A program made the translations under genes and the position numbers. From UBA1847 sp942492205 (GTDB taxonomy: Bacteria > Pseudomonadota > Gammaproteobacteria > Steroidobacterales > Woeseiaceae): DNA of 64,000 bases. The notes under the pieces were generated by a model. That model saw only the letters and a program-made list of their open reading frames with translations. It was not told the DNA's origin and searched no databases. Within the stretch, counting starts at the first letter, position 1. Each line of letters begins with the position of its first letter. This document shows positions 9,164-18,040 of this stretch, piece by piece. The DNA lies in contig CALODT010000001.1 of the NCBI GenBank assembly GCA_942492205.1, positions 2,170,001 through 2,234,000 of the forward strand. The letters are read 5' to 3'.

Positions 9164-10486
9164 CTAGTGGATATCGTACTTGGCGATCTTCTCGACCAGG
9201 GTCGTACGACGCATGCCGAGCAGGCGCGCTGCCTGGGCGACCACACCGTCCGATGCCTGCATCGCCTGTTCGATCAGACCGCGTTCCAGTGACTGCAGGC
9301 TGTCCTTTAGATTGGCTTTGGTCAGCTGCATGGCCTCGGACACCGGGTTCAGCACGGTGTCTGGCGCCGCGCTGGCCTCACGATACTTGGGCGGCAGGTC
9401 CGCAACCTCGATGGTGCCTTCGGGCTTGATGATCGCCAGCCGCTCGACCAGGTTGCTCAGCTCCCGGATATTGCCCGGCCAGCTGTAGTTGGCCAATACC
9501 TCCACCGCCGCGGCACTGACGCGGAGCTCACCCTGCTGTACTCCGCGGTTCGCGATCAGCAGCTCCTCGAGCAGCTGCGGAAGATCCGAAACGCGTTGGT
9601 AAAGCGGCGGCATTTCGATCGGAAATACGTTCAGGCGATAGAACAGGTCTTCCCGAAATTCGCCATCCTTCACAGCCTGCGGCAGATCCTTGTGCGTTGC
9701 CGCGATGATTCGTACGTCGCAGCGCTTGAGCTTGCCGCTGCCAACGCGCTCGAACGTTCGTTCCTGCAGGACGCGCAGCAGCTTGACCTGCATATCGATG
9801 CTCATGTCACCGATCTCGTCCAGGAACAGCGTGCCGCCCTCGGCGAGTTCGAAACGACCGGTGCGCGCGCTGATGGCGCCGGTGAAGGCACCTTTTTCGT
9901 GACCGAACAGCTCGCTTTCGAGCAGGTCCGCGGGAATTGCCCCGCAATTGATCGGCACGAACGGCTTGTCGGCGCGAGCGGACAGCTCGTGGATGGTGCG
10001 TGCGACCAGCTCCTTGCCGGTTCCGGATTGACCGGTCACGAGGACATTGGTATCGAAGTCCGCAACCTGCTCGATCAGCTGTCGCACGGCGCGAATCGGG
10101 TGTGAGTTACCGGTGATGCGATGCCGACGCTCGGTTCCCTGGTAGCGCTCGGCACGGCCGAGGAGGTGTTTCAACTGCGAGCGCTTCAGCGGCAGATCGA
10201 GAGCCCAGTTTGGACCTTTGTCCATGCCGGCATCGCCCGAGAGGCACAGAAACGGCAATCCCGGATGTTGTTCGCGTATTCGCGTGGCCGCTTCGAGGAT
10301 GGCACGGTCGCCGTGGCTGTCCACGATGACTGCAGCAATACCGCCCGAGTCGACGCTCGAACCCGAGGCTTCGGCGATCACAGGGTCGTAATTCAGAAAC
10401 TTGAGCCGGTGGCTCAACTCGGACGCGTGCTTCAGGTTGGCGTCGAGTACCAGAACTTTCGCGCGGCTATCATTGCCGGTTTGCAT
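9164..10486 (-). CDS. flrA: Flagellar master transcriptional activator FlrA/FleQ
   Basis: 440 residues from the ATG at 10486 (a TTG four codons upstream is also open). A divergent N-terminal receiver-like domain is followed by an AAA+ domain with Walker A GQSGTGKE (about 152-159), GAFTGA (about 199-204) and GGTLFLDEIGDM. A Fis-type HTH (AQAARLLGMRRTTLVEKIAK) ends the protein. FleQ/FlrA heads the polar flagellar hierarchy by activating sigma-54 promoters and in several species binds c-di-GMP. GGGGA lies 5 nt before the ATG. It forms its own unit behind a CRP-like site. Confidence 0.93.
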   Translation of the reverse strand: MQTGNDSRAKVLVLDANLKHASELSHRLKFLNYDPVIAEASGSSVDSGGIAAVIVDSHGDRAILEAATRIREQHPGLPFLCLSGDAGMDKGPNWALDLPLKRSQLKHLLGRAERYQGTERRHRITGNSHPIRAVRQLIEQVADFDTNVLVTGQSGTGKELVARTIHELSARADKPFVPINCGAIPADLLESELFGHEKGAFTGAISARTGRFELAEGGTLFLDEIGDMSIDMQVKLLRVLQERTFERVGSGKLKRCDVRIIAATHKDLPQAVKDGEFREDLFYRLNVFPIEMPPLYQRVSDLPQLLEELLIANRGVQQGELRVSAAAVEVLANYSWPGNIRELSNLVERLAIIKPEGTIEVADLPPKYREASAAPDTVLNPVSEAMQLTKANLKDSLQSLERGLIEQAMQASDGVVAQAARLLGMRRTTLVEKIAKYDIH

Positions 10487-10524
10487 GCCTGTCCCCAATT
10501 GCTGAATGTCTAGATCAGGAGTGC

Positions 10525-10530
10525 AGCATA
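10525..10530 (-). promoter_or_regulatory. Candidate -10 element of flrA
   Basis: Minus-strand TATGCT, preceded at 17 nt by the weak -35 CAAATG, would place the start near 10518. The CRP-like palindrome would then be centred at -41.5. The start site is inferred from sequence only. Confidence 0.4.
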
Positions 10531-10551
10531 ATCCCTTGAAAACGCTGCATT

Positions 10552-10567
10552 TGTGACTCAGGTCACA
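10552..10567. promoter_or_regulatory. CRP/Vfr-type binding site upstream of flrA
   Basis: TGTGACTCAGGTCACA is a perfect TGTGA-N6-TCACA palindrome, extended by TT/AA on its flanks. It lies 65 nt before the flrA ATG, between flrA and the 3' end of fliT. In Pseudomonas the CRP homologue Vfr represses fleQ. A site centred near -41.5 could instead act as a class II activation site. The sign of regulation cannot be read from sequence. Confidence 0.75.
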
Positions 10568-10579
10568 AATAGGCGCTTT

Positions 10580-10879
10580 TTAACGTAATTCGTAGGCTTT
10601 CTTCGCGACCTGGCCGCGCCGCAGCTCGGAGATCTTGTCGCTGACGGTCTGGCGGGCCTGTTTCGCGCCGGCGGCGACTTTGTCGGTGCTGCGCTGCACG
10701 GCGAGCAGCAACGCGCTTCGCTCGGCCACCGGCACGTTCATCACGGCGGCACGCAGTTGCACCGCAATTTCCTCGATGCGCTCCCATTCGCCTGCGTCTG
10801 CGAGCGCCTCCATTTCCGCTGCCATCTGCAAGGCGACGGTCACCGGGTTTTCTTCGAGCGCGGCTTGGCTGGCTACCAT
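10580..10879 (-). CDS. fliT: FliT-like flagellar chaperone
   Basis: 99 residues from the ATG at 10879, with GAGGAG 8 nt upstream; a TTG two codons earlier is less likely. It is an all-helical small protein (LQMAAEMEALADAGEWERIE, then RRGQVAKKAYELR). The size, helical pattern and position after fliS match FliT, the export chaperone of the filament cap FliD. Sequence conservation in this family is low, so the call leans on context. Confidence 0.75.
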   Translation of the reverse strand: MVASQAALEENPVTVALQMAAEMEALADAGEWERIEEIAVQLRAAVMNVPVAERSALLLAVQRSTDKVAAGAKQARQTVSDKISELRRGQVAKKAYELR

Positions 10880-10901
10880 TGTCAAACTCCTCGGGGCGCG
10901 C

Positions 10902-11294
10902 CTAGACCTCGTCGCCGATCGCGTCCCACGCTTCCTTCAGTTCACGCAACAATGCGCTGACTTCATCGAGTATTGCTTTGTCGTTTCGCAGATTGGCTTC
11001 GAGCAGGCGCCGCATCATGTACGCATACAGCGCGTCGAAATTCTCGGACATGCGCTCGTCGGCGTCATGATTCAGGCTGGCCTGCAGCCCTTCGATAATG
11101 TCGATCGCATCGCCAAGGCTCTCGCCCTTGCTGGGCACCTCGTCGCGTTCCATATAACCCCTGGCCTGGCCGATCCTGACCAGCGCTCGTTCCATCAACA
11201 TCTGGATGATTCGATGCGGTGAAGCATCCTCGATATTGCTAATCGTATCGATCTTCTGGTACTGCTGGGCCGCCGGGGTCCCCGAGAGCGTCAT
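10902..11294 (-). CDS. fliS: Flagellin export chaperone FliS
   Basis: About 130 residues from the ATG at 11294; a GTG one codon upstream is possible. FliS binds the flagellin C-terminus in the cytoplasm and prevents premature polymerisation. Typical motifs are present: the YQKIDTISNIEDASPHRIIQ start, the MLMERALVRIGQARGYME helix and the C-terminal LLRELKEAWDAI. It lies between fliD and fliT in the usual order. Confidence 0.95.
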   Translation of the reverse strand: MTLSGTPAAQQYQKIDTISNIEDASPHRIIQMLMERALVRIGQARGYMERDEVPSKGESLGDAIDIIEGLQASLNHDADERMSENFDALYAYMMRRLLEANLRNDKAILDEVSALLRELKEAWDAIGDEV

Positions 11295-11308
11295 CACATT
11301 GTCACCCG

Positions 11309-12700
11309 CTATTGGTTAGAACCGGGGTTTGTGAAGCCCGGCAGGTTATTCAGTTGCTGAGAAAGGAAATTGCTGGTCGTCGACAGACTGCCGAGCAATG
11401 AGTCGAGCGCGTTGAACTGTCGTGTGAGGCGCGTTTCGAGCGACGCCAGACGTTCGTTCAAGGCACCCGCCTGTTCGTTGATGTCATCGATCTGGTCGGT
11501 CAGGCCCTTGGTCCGCGCTTCGACAATACCGTCGCTTGCAAGGAATCCATCGGTCAGGCCGAACAACCGCGTTGCGAAGCCGTCCGTGCTGGCAAACAGC
11601 TGACCAAACTGTCCAAAGTCATCGGCCAGTACTTGCGAGAGTTTCTCTTCATTGATCTCGAGCTTGCCATCGAGCTGGACGTTGATGCCAACGTCGCTCA
11701 GCATGGAAAACGGACCGCCGAGACCGGTAGCCGCCTCGCTGAGTTCGCGGCGAACCTGGTCCCTGATGCCACGAATAGAGGCGTCGCCGAGCAGCGGTGC
11801 TGCAGATTCTGACTCCGGATCGTAGTCCGTGAGGCCATCAAAAGTTTCAACCAGCGCGTTGTAGCTTTGCACGAAATCCGAAACGAGATCCTTCACCGCA
11901 TCGTCGTCGTTCTGTACCGCGAGGCTCTCGGTGCCGCCCGATGTCGTCTCAAGCGCTGTAATCGTGACGCCCTGTACGGCGCCGGCAAACGTGTTGTTTT
12001 CGCTAAGCACGTCGAAACCGTCGATACGTATCAAGCCGTCCTGCGCTGCGATTGATTCTGTCAAGGAAGATGTTGTGGGCGGATCGTATTCGAGGGCCGC
12101 GAGACCACCGTCACCGCCGCTCTGTGTCACCTTAATGGTGTTCGCGGCGCCGGTCGATTCTGCTGTCAGGATCAGGTAGCTGCCGCTGTCTGCATTGACG
12201 ATCGTTGCGGCTATCCCCGGGTTGTCCGGCGAGGCATTAATAGCGTCGCGTATACCCGCCAGCGTGTTGTTCTCGGCATTGATGTCGAGCGCAACGCCCT
12301 GTACACCGATCTGCAGCGTTAACGTGCCGGTGCCGACAACGGCATCGGAATCTGCAAAAGCACCACTCGTCAGCTTTTGTGCCTGAGCGAGCTGCACGAC
12401 CTCGATCGCGTAGCTTGATGGCACGGCGTTTGTGTCTGCGCTAACCGTGAAGCTGTCTTCGTTACCGGACGACGCCTTGCGAACCAGGAACTTGTCGAGG
12501 TCCTTCATGGCGTCAAGCTTGTCACGCAGGTCGGCAAGCGCGGACTTCAGGCTGCCAAAGCCGGACAGCTTGGCCTGCACCTTTGCTTCCTGTTGTCCCA
12601 ATCGCGACACCACTGGCTGTCCCTCTGCGGCAACGAGCTGCTGCACGATGCCCGAAATATCGAGTCCAGATCCGATTCCGTTTGAAATAATGCTCGGCAT
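11309..12700 (-). CDS. fliD: Flagellar filament cap protein FliD
   Basis: 463 residues from the ATG at 12700 (MPSIISNGIGSGLDISGIVQ), the canonical FliD N-terminus; the longer frame to 12781 has no FliD-like sequence. FliD (HAP2) caps the filament and folds incoming flagellin. The N- and C-terminal coiled-coil regions (ERLASLETRLTRQFNALDSL) flank variable surface-exposed middle domains. It sits between flaG and fliS. No convincing promoter precedes it. Confidence 0.95.
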   Translation of the reverse strand: MPSIISNGIGSGLDISGIVQQLVAAEGQPVVSRLGQQEAKVQAKLSGFGSLKSALADLRDKLDAMKDLDKFLVRKASSGNEDSFTVSADTNAVPSSYAIEVVQLAQAQKLTSGAFADSDAVVGTGTLTLQIGVQGVALDINAENNTLAGIRDAINASPDNPGIAATIVNADSGSYLILTAESTGAANTIKVTQSGGDGGLAALEYDPPTTSSLTESIAAQDGLIRIDGFDVLSENNTFAGAVQGVTITALETTSGGTESLAVQNDDDAVKDLVSDFVQSYNALVETFDGLTDYDPESESAAPLLGDASIRGIRDQVRRELSEAATGLGGPFSMLSDVGINVQLDGKLEINEEKLSQVLADDFGQFGQLFASTDGFATRLFGLTDGFLASDGIVEARTKGLTDQIDDINEQAGALNERLASLETRLTRQFNALDSLLGSLSTTSNFLSQQLNNLPGFTNPGSNQ

Positions 12701-12797
12701 AGCTGTAGTTAGTCCTGGTGGTTTACGAGTCGCACGTTGTCTTACTGATAAGCCTTCAAGAAACATGCCAACATCTGGCATAAGCCTGGTTCGGCGT

Positions 12798-13157
12798 CTA
12801 AACCTGCTTGTCGTAGAGCCTCAGCGCCATGGCGCCGTCTGCGGATTGATACAGACTGGTCTTTTCCGGCGGAATCTGCCTGATCACCTCACCTGTTTCG
12901 CGATCGAGCACCTGGATGACCGATCGCCCACTGTCCATGTTGACCTCGAAGCGCAAATCCCGGCCGATCGAACGGCTGGCCACATTGAGCTTGCGCGCGA
13001 GCTCTTCGAGATCGGGTTTTGTCCGCGCCGTTGCCGGCACCTCTTTGCCGGTCTCGGGCGTAACTTTGCCGCCAGGCGGAGCGGGCTCTGCCTTGAGCTG
13101 CAACGTCCGGAACGTTCCGCTGACGTTGGATATCTGCTGTAAGTCGGAACTAGACAT
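12798..13157 (-). CDS. flaG: FlaG family flagellar protein
   Basis: 119 residues from the ATG at 13157, which has GGGGAG 8 nt upstream. The C-terminal half (LRFEVNMDSGRSVIQVLDRE, then TGEVIRQIPPE) is the FlaG signature. The N-terminal part is Pro/Lys-rich and probably disordered. FlaG proteins affect filament length in several genera, but the mechanism is unclear. The gene follows fliC after a strong hairpin, so it may be made at a lower level than flagellin. Confidence 0.9.
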   Translation of the reverse strand: MSSSDLQQISNVSGTFRTLQLKAEPAPPGGKVTPETGKEVPATARTKPDLEELARKLNVASRSIGRDLRFEVNMDSGRSVIQVLDRETGEVIRQIPPEKTSLYQSADGAMALRLYDKQV

Positions 13158-13173
13158 CTGCATTCTCCCCAAG

Positions 13174-13210
13174 CCTTGTGTCAGGCGGCATCCGTGCCGC
13201 CTGACCAAGG
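13174..13210 (-). terminator. Strong hairpin between fliC and flaG
   Basis: CCTTG-t-GTCAGGCGGCA-TCCG-TGCCGCCTGAC-CAAGG forms a 16-bp stem with one bulge and a 4-nt loop, starting 18 nt after the fliC stop. No U-tract follows, so it is better read as an attenuator or mRNA 3'-end stabiliser for flagellin mRNA than as a full terminator. Confidence 0.7.
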
Positions 13211-13228
13211 GGATCTGCTAGCCTTGCC

Positions 13229-14680
13229 TTACTGCAGCAAGCTCAGTGCGAGCTGCGGCTGGGCGTTGGCCTGTGAAAGAACTGCGACACCAGCCTGCTG
13301 CAGAATCTGCGCCTTCGTTAACGAAGCCGTTTCAGCTGCGAAGTCGGCATCCTGGATACGACCGCGCGATGCAGCGAGGTTCTCCGAGACTGCCTGCAGG
13401 TTGGAGATCGTTGACTCGAAGCGGTTCTGGATAGCACCGAAGTTGCTACGCAGTGAGCTAACCGCCGTGAGAGCCGAGTCAATGCGCTTCATCGCATTGT
13501 TGGAATTGGCAACGTTCAGTACGTTAACCGATGCCAGTGCCTCAGCGCTCTTGGTGATGGACTCGGAGTCAGCGAAACCGATCTCAGTTTCCTGCGCACC
13601 GCCGAGCTGAATCGTCTCGTTGGCGCTCAAGGTAACCGTACCTTTGATGACACCGGCAGTCACGGCCTCAACGTTTGCGTTGACACCCGTTCCCGAACCG
13701 CCGCCCAGCGTGATTGCCTCAACCACGTTAATGTCGCGTCCATCGAGCGTATCGAACGTCATAATGCCGGTCGCCGCGTCAACGGTAGCCGTGACGCCGG
13801 TAACGCCGGTGTTCAGGTTGATTGCCGCCGCAACATCATTCGCCGTAACAACAGCGCCGTCAGTTGTCTCTGCAAACACTACCTGGTCATTGACCGTCAG
13901 CTGGTAGCTGCCTGAGGTACCAAGCGTTACGTCGCTGAACGCCACAGCCTCAGCAACCGAGTTCTGCGCGGTCGCGGTCAAGCCGGCAACATTCGATGAG
14001 TTGATGGCTTCAGCTTTCGCGTACGCACTGCTGATGGTCTGGCCATTGGCGGCGCCAGCGACCGACGCACCAACTGCGACTGTTTCGCTTTGACCAACCT
14101 TGATCGTCAGGCCGCCAGCGTTCAGCTGCCCAGTGCCAACGGCTACACCCGTCTTCTCGGCGATTGTGCCGATCTGCGAGGCACGAACGCCTGTATTCAG
14201 CGATACCGAAATGGTCTCGCCGACGTTGGCGCCGATCTGGAACTGTGCATTACCGAAAGAACCGTCAAGTACTTTCTGGCCATTGAAGGACGTCTGCGAA
14301 GCGATCCGATCGATCTCAGCAATTCGCTGCTGAACTTCAGCATCGAGTGCTGCGCGGTCAGACGACGAGTTGGTCGCGTTGGCCGACTGTACAGCCAGTT
14401 CGCGTATGCGCTGCAGGTTGTTCGTCAGCTCAGCGAGAGCCGATTCTGCCGTCTGCGCCAGCGAGATGCCGTCGTTAGCATTTCGGACAGCCTGGTTCAG
14501 GCCGCGGATCTGCGTGGTGAAGCGCTCGGAAATCGCGAGACCTGCTGCGTCATCCTTTGCGCTATTGATTCGCAGGCCAGTCGACAGTCTTTCGAGTGAC
14601 TGATTAAGCATGCCCTGCGAACGACCCAAGTTACGTTGCGCATTCAGTGATGCAACGTTTGTATTGATGGTCATTGCCAT
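13229..14680 (-). CDS. fliC: Flagellin
   Basis: 483 residues, the filament subunit. The conserved D0/D1 N-terminus (TINTNVASLNAQRNLGRSQ) and C-terminus (GVAVLSQANAQPQLALSLLQ) are intact and flank a longer, Ala/Thr/Val-rich variable surface domain (about 170-390). ATG start with TTAGGAG upstream. A sigma-28 promoter lies about 97 nt upstream and a hairpin follows. It is the only flagellin gene in the window. Confidence 0.97.
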   Translation of the reverse strand: MAMTINTNVASLNAQRNLGRSQGMLNQSLERLSTGLRINSAKDDAAGLAISERFTTQIRGLNQAVRNANDGISLAQTAESALAELTNNLQRIRELAVQSANATNSSSDRAALDAEVQQRIAEIDRIASQTSFNGQKVLDGSFGNAQFQIGANVGETISVSLNTGVRASQIGTIAEKTGVAVGTGQLNAGGLTIKVGQSETVAVGASVAGAANGQTISSAYAKAEAINSSNVAGLTATAQNSVAEAVAFSDVTLGTSGSYQLTVNDQVVFAETTDGAVVTANDVAAAINLNTGVTGVTATVDAATGIMTFDTLDGRDINVVEAITLGGGSGTGVNANVEAVTAGVIKGTVTLSANETIQLGGAQETEIGFADSESITKSAEALASVNVLNVANSNNAMKRIDSALTAVSSLRSNFGAIQNRFESTISNLQAVSENLAASRGRIQDADFAAETASLTKAQILQQAGVAVLSQANAQPQLALSLLQ

Positions 14681-14776
14681 TGGTTTACTCCTAAGTAAAA
14701 TTTACCCGGACTGCTTATGCTGCCGGTTCAAAATGCCAGGGCCGCGAAATCCTTTCTAGACCACCGTACAGAATGG

Positions 14777-14803
14777 GTATCGGTCGCCATAGCCAGACCT
14801 TTA
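14777..14803 (-). promoter_or_regulatory. Sigma-28 (FliA) promoter of fliC
   Basis: Minus-strand TAAA, 15 nt, then ACCGATAC, close to the FliA consensus TAAA-N15-GCCGATAA. Predicted start near 14770, leaving about a 90-nt leader. The 249-nt flgL-fliC gap otherwise shows a T8 run on the plus strand (14807-14814) and a second perfect -35-like TAAAGTTT at 14870-14877 with a poor -10. Confidence 0.82.
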
Positions 14804-14929
14804 GGCTTTTTTTTGAGATTCAGGGAGTTCTAGCCGCGAAGCACCGACAGGGTCGGGCAAAACTTTAGGGCTAATTCCGAGAAATGTGACGTGGATCGGT
14901 CACCCGGCGCCGAATGTTTTTCGCCGCTA

Positions 14930-16123
14930 TCAGAAGTAATTAAAGAGTGACAGCGATTGCGTGCGAATGAAGGACTGCTGCGCCGCTTCGAGCGTCGTCG
15001 CCTGCAGGCTGAGTCGAGACAAAGCCTCGGCATAGTCCAGATCCTCAATACTGGCGAGCGTATCCTGGTAATTCAGCTTGTAGGCACCATTGCTGTCAAG
15101 CTGGTTTTCGATGGCGGTAAGTCGCGAACCGACCTGGATTCGCACATCGAGAACGTTGTCGATGGCCTGGTCGATATTCTGGATCGCGGCGTTGACACCG
15201 TTGTTGAGCGTCGCCTGGCCGGCGGGTCCAGCCGCCGACTGTTCGAGACTGGTTGCCAGCTGGTCTACCATCGAAAACACATCCTGGTAAGGGCTGGGCG
15301 CAACCGAAAACTCATCGCCGGCCTCTGGCTGGCCGGCCAACGAAAACTCGATGCCTCTGAAGGCGAGCGTGTCGCCGTCCTGGAATGTGTTGGCCGCAAT
15401 GACGCTGCCCGTCGCATCCTCGACCTCGTAGCTGTCAGGCGCAACAAAGCGCACGGTGTACTGGCCCTGGTCCCAGGCGCTCTGGTCGACCACATTGCCA
15501 GCGCCCAATACACCCGTGCCCGTATTGGCGGCGGCAGACGACGTAACGAATGAGCCGTTGCCGGCGCGAATCTTGAAGAAGACCGCCGATCCGGAATCCC
15601 CGTCGGCAACCTGCCGGCCTTCGCCGATTTGTATATAGCGTTGCCCCTGGTCGCCGTTGTAGGTAAAGGTGTCTCCCATACGCGTGACCGGAAGCGTCGA
15701 CTCGAGATTGCCGGAGAACAGGTAGCTGCCGCTGCCATCTTTCTGGTTGGCGAGCTGCACCAGCTGGTCAAGGCTCTGCCGCATCTCGACCGCGATGAGC
15801 CGACGCGTCTCAGTCGATTGCGTCGCGTTGTTCGCCTGCAGCGCGAGCTCTCGCACGCGTTGCAGCACGTTGTTGACCGAAGCCAGTGACGACTCTTCCT
15901 GCGCAAGACGGTTACCGGCAATCGTTGCATTGCGGTCAAACTGGTCAAGTCGCCCTATAGACTCACGAATTTCAACGGCCCTGGCAGCGGCCAGCGGATC
16001 GTCGGATGGAGTCAGTATGCGGCGGCCGCTGGATATCTGTCGCTGCGTCTGGTCCAGCGCCGCCTGCAGGCGTTGCATGGCAGACAGACCGTTGGCATAG
16101 CTACCCATCGTTGACACTCGCAT
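14930..16123 (-). CDS. flgL: Flagellar hook-filament junction protein FlgL
   Basis: 397 residues from the ATG at 16123; the AGGAGA site lies inside the last codons of flgK. FlgL (HAP3) joins hook and filament. The flagellin-like N-terminus (RVSTMGSYANGLSAMQRLQ, QTQRQISSGRRILTPSDDP) and C-terminus (SLQATTLEAAQQSFIRTQSL) are both present. It lies two bases downstream of flgK and is presumably transcribed with it from the sigma-28 promoter at 18070-18096. Confidence 0.95.
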   Translation of the reverse strand: MRVSTMGSYANGLSAMQRLQAALDQTQRQISSGRRILTPSDDPLAAARAVEIRESIGRLDQFDRNATIAGNRLAQEESSLASVNNVLQRVRELALQANNATQSTETRRLIAVEMRQSLDQLVQLANQKDGSGSYLFSGNLESTLPVTRMGDTFTYNGDQGQRYIQIGEGRQVADGDSGSAVFFKIRAGNGSFVTSSAAANTGTGVLGAGNVVDQSAWDQGQYTVRFVAPDSYEVEDATGSVIAANTFQDGDTLAFRGIEFSLAGQPEAGDEFSVAPSPYQDVFSMVDQLATSLEQSAAGPAGQATLNNGVNAAIQNIDQAIDNVLDVRIQVGSRLTAIENQLDSNGAYKLNYQDTLASIEDLDYAEALSRLSLQATTLEAAQQSFIRTQSLSLFNYF

Positions 16124-16125
16124 CA

Positions 16126-18012
16126 CTATCTCCTCGTCGCGGCAATCAGGCTGTCAAACATCGTGCTGACAACGGACACCACCTGTGCCACGGCCTGGTA
16201 GGCCTGCTGATACTTGATCAGGTTGGCGGCTTCCTCATCGAGGTTAACGCCCGATGTCGCGGAAACTGCAGCTTCTGCATTCGACAGCACCACGCCCTGC
16301 GCATCGAGACTGCCCTGCACCTGGTGGGTTATGGCGCCAACGCTGGAGACGAGCCGCCCGTAGCTCTCGTTGATGCTGATCGTGCCACCGTCGAGCAGGC
16401 CTTCGGACTGGATCTCCGCCATCCGCAGCCCATTACTGTTGTCACCGGAAGCGCCATAGTTCGGGTCGAGCGAAAAGCGATCACCGGTCGCGGGCGTACC
16501 GTTTATGGTCACGCCAGTGCCGTTCAGGATAATCAGGCTGCCCTCCGTGTACGTGAAGTTTCCAGCGCCGTTGATGCTGTACGTTGTCGGGCTTGTGAAT
16601 TCGATGACGGTACTGGCAAGGAGGTCTGCGTCGTCCGGATCGAGGATGGTCGGCAGGCTGATCGTGCCGTTGCCGATGTTCCCCTGAGAAACAGACGTGC
16701 GCGTTGGCGCCGCCATGGCGATAGCCTGCGGGTCGGTAACGACGCTCCTGACCGAGCCGGCTGCGTCCTGGCCGGTACTGATCAACAGTCTGTCGCCAGC
16801 CGCCGGTGCGCCAGCGACGGTAAACAGGATGCCATCGGCCCGGAACGGATCACCGGGTGCGCCGGTACCCGTCATCGCGATCGCTGCACCGGTATCGGCA
16901 CGCGTCAGGCTGTAGGCTGCGCCATCGTACTCCAGCACATAGTCCGCGCCGGTGAATTCACCGAGGTCGGCCACCGTCGCGCTTGCCGTGCCGGTGCCCG
17001 TGTTGTTATTCGAATACAACACCCTGGGGTCGGCCACGCTGAACAGGTCGCCACCGAGATTGCCTCGCAGGTCGAGGCCCTGTGCATTCTGCTGGTTCAT
17101 GCTCGTCGCGAACGCAACCGCGGTCTGCCCGAGCGATTGGCGCGCCGGATCAAGTACTCGTGAGCGAAATTCCAGCAAGCCGCCAAGGTTGCCGCCGGTA
17201 TTCGACGTATCCAGCGGCGTGCTTCCGGAGGCGCCCTGGTAGGCAACGGTCACGCGTGTCAGGTCAAATTCCGAAGCGCTCGCTGTGAGCCTTCGCGCAT
17301 CTCCGGCGGTCACTAGCGGCTGGCCGGAACCGATGAAGACGCTCATGTTGCCATCGGCCTGGATATTCGTGCTTACACTGACCTGCCCGGAGAGCTCCAG
17401 AACCAGTGCATCGCGCGCATCCAGCAGGTCATTCGGCGGCGTCGTCGCGTTGTTGGCCAGCGCGATTTGTCCGTTGAGGTCCGCAATCGATGTCGCGATA
17501 CGATTAATGTCGTCAACGGCCAGCCTGATTCGGCTGTTGACTTCCTTATCCATTTCGTCGAGCCGCAGGTCCATCGACTGGAAGCGGCTGGCAACGCTTT
17601 GGGCTTCGCCAATCAGGGCCTGGCGCGTCGGAATAGAGGCCGGGTCGCTGGCGACATCCTGCACGGCGTTAAAAAACGACTGCAGCCCGGTATTCAGGCC
17701 GGTGTCGGGATCGGCAAGCAGCGTGTCTATTCGGCTGGAGAGCATGCTCAGCGTATCGAATCGGGAGAAACCCGTCATCGAGGAACGCAGCTGATCGACC
17801 TGCAGGCTGTCGTAAACGCGCCGAATGGTCGATACCTGCACGCCGCCGCCAAGATAGGTGTTGCCCTGGCCGCCGCCGGCGCGCGCCGAAAAGTCGGCAA
17901 CCTGGCGGCTGTATCCGGGCGTGTTGGCATTGGCGATGTTGTGGCTCGTCACCTGCAGCCCGCGTTGGAACGCGCGCATGCCGGTGAGGCTGATATTTAA
18001 TGCGTCTGGCAT
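16126..18012 (-). CDS. flgK: Flagellar hook-filament junction protein FlgK
   Basis: 628 residues (HAP1), the first hook-filament junction protein. The N-terminus carries the rod/hook motif (GLQVTSHNIANANTPGYSRQ). The C-terminus has the expected GVNLDEEAANLIKYQQAYQA motif. Long beta-rich middle domains explain the length, which is normal for polar-flagellum FlgK. ATG start, 28 nt after flgJ. Confidence 0.96.
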   Translation of the reverse strand: MPDALNISLTGMRAFQRGLQVTSHNIANANTPGYSRQVADFSARAGGGQGNTYLGGGVQVSTIRRVYDSLQVDQLRSSMTGFSRFDTLSMLSSRIDTLLADPDTGLNTGLQSFFNAVQDVASDPASIPTRQALIGEAQSVASRFQSMDLRLDEMDKEVNSRIRLAVDDINRIATSIADLNGQIALANNATTPPNDLLDARDALVLELSGQVSVSTNIQADGNMSVFIGSGQPLVTAGDARRLTASASEFDLTRVTVAYQGASGSTPLDTSNTGGNLGGLLEFRSRVLDPARQSLGQTAVAFATSMNQQNAQGLDLRGNLGGDLFSVADPRVLYSNNNTGTGTASATVADLGEFTGADYVLEYDGAAYSLTRADTGAAIAMTGTGAPGDPFRADGILFTVAGAPAAGDRLLISTGQDAAGSVRSVVTDPQAIAMAAPTRTSVSQGNIGNGTISLPTILDPDDADLLASTVIEFTSPTTYSINGAGNFTYTEGSLIILNGTGVTINGTPATGDRFSLDPNYGASGDNSNGLRMAEIQSEGLLDGGTISINESYGRLVSSVGAITHQVQGSLDAQGVVLSNAEAAVSATSGVNLDEEAANLIKYQQAYQAVAQVVSVVSTMFDSLIAATRR

Positions 18013-18040
18013 CGTTTTCCCCTGTCATCCATCGCTTGCA

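Noticed and set aside
12752..12767. Sigma-54-like TGGCATGTTTCTTGAA upstream of fliD
   Set aside because: The invariant -12 GC is GA, so function is doubtful. fliD can be read from fliC/flaG.
14790..14815. T8 run after a weak AGCC...GGCT hairpin on the plus strand, looking like a terminator
   Set aside because: No plus-strand gene ends here, the stem is only about 4 bp, and the region overlaps the fliC promoter on the other strand.
14851..14877. Second sigma-28-like site between flgL and fliC (TAAAGTTT then GTCGGTGC)
   Set aside because: The -35 half is perfect but the -10 half matches only about half the consensus. The site at 14777-14803 is closer to fliC and better on both halves.
16006..17163. 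385-codon plus-strand frame opposite flgL/flgK
   Set aside because: Shadow of the conserved junction-protein genes; no ribosome site and no domain.
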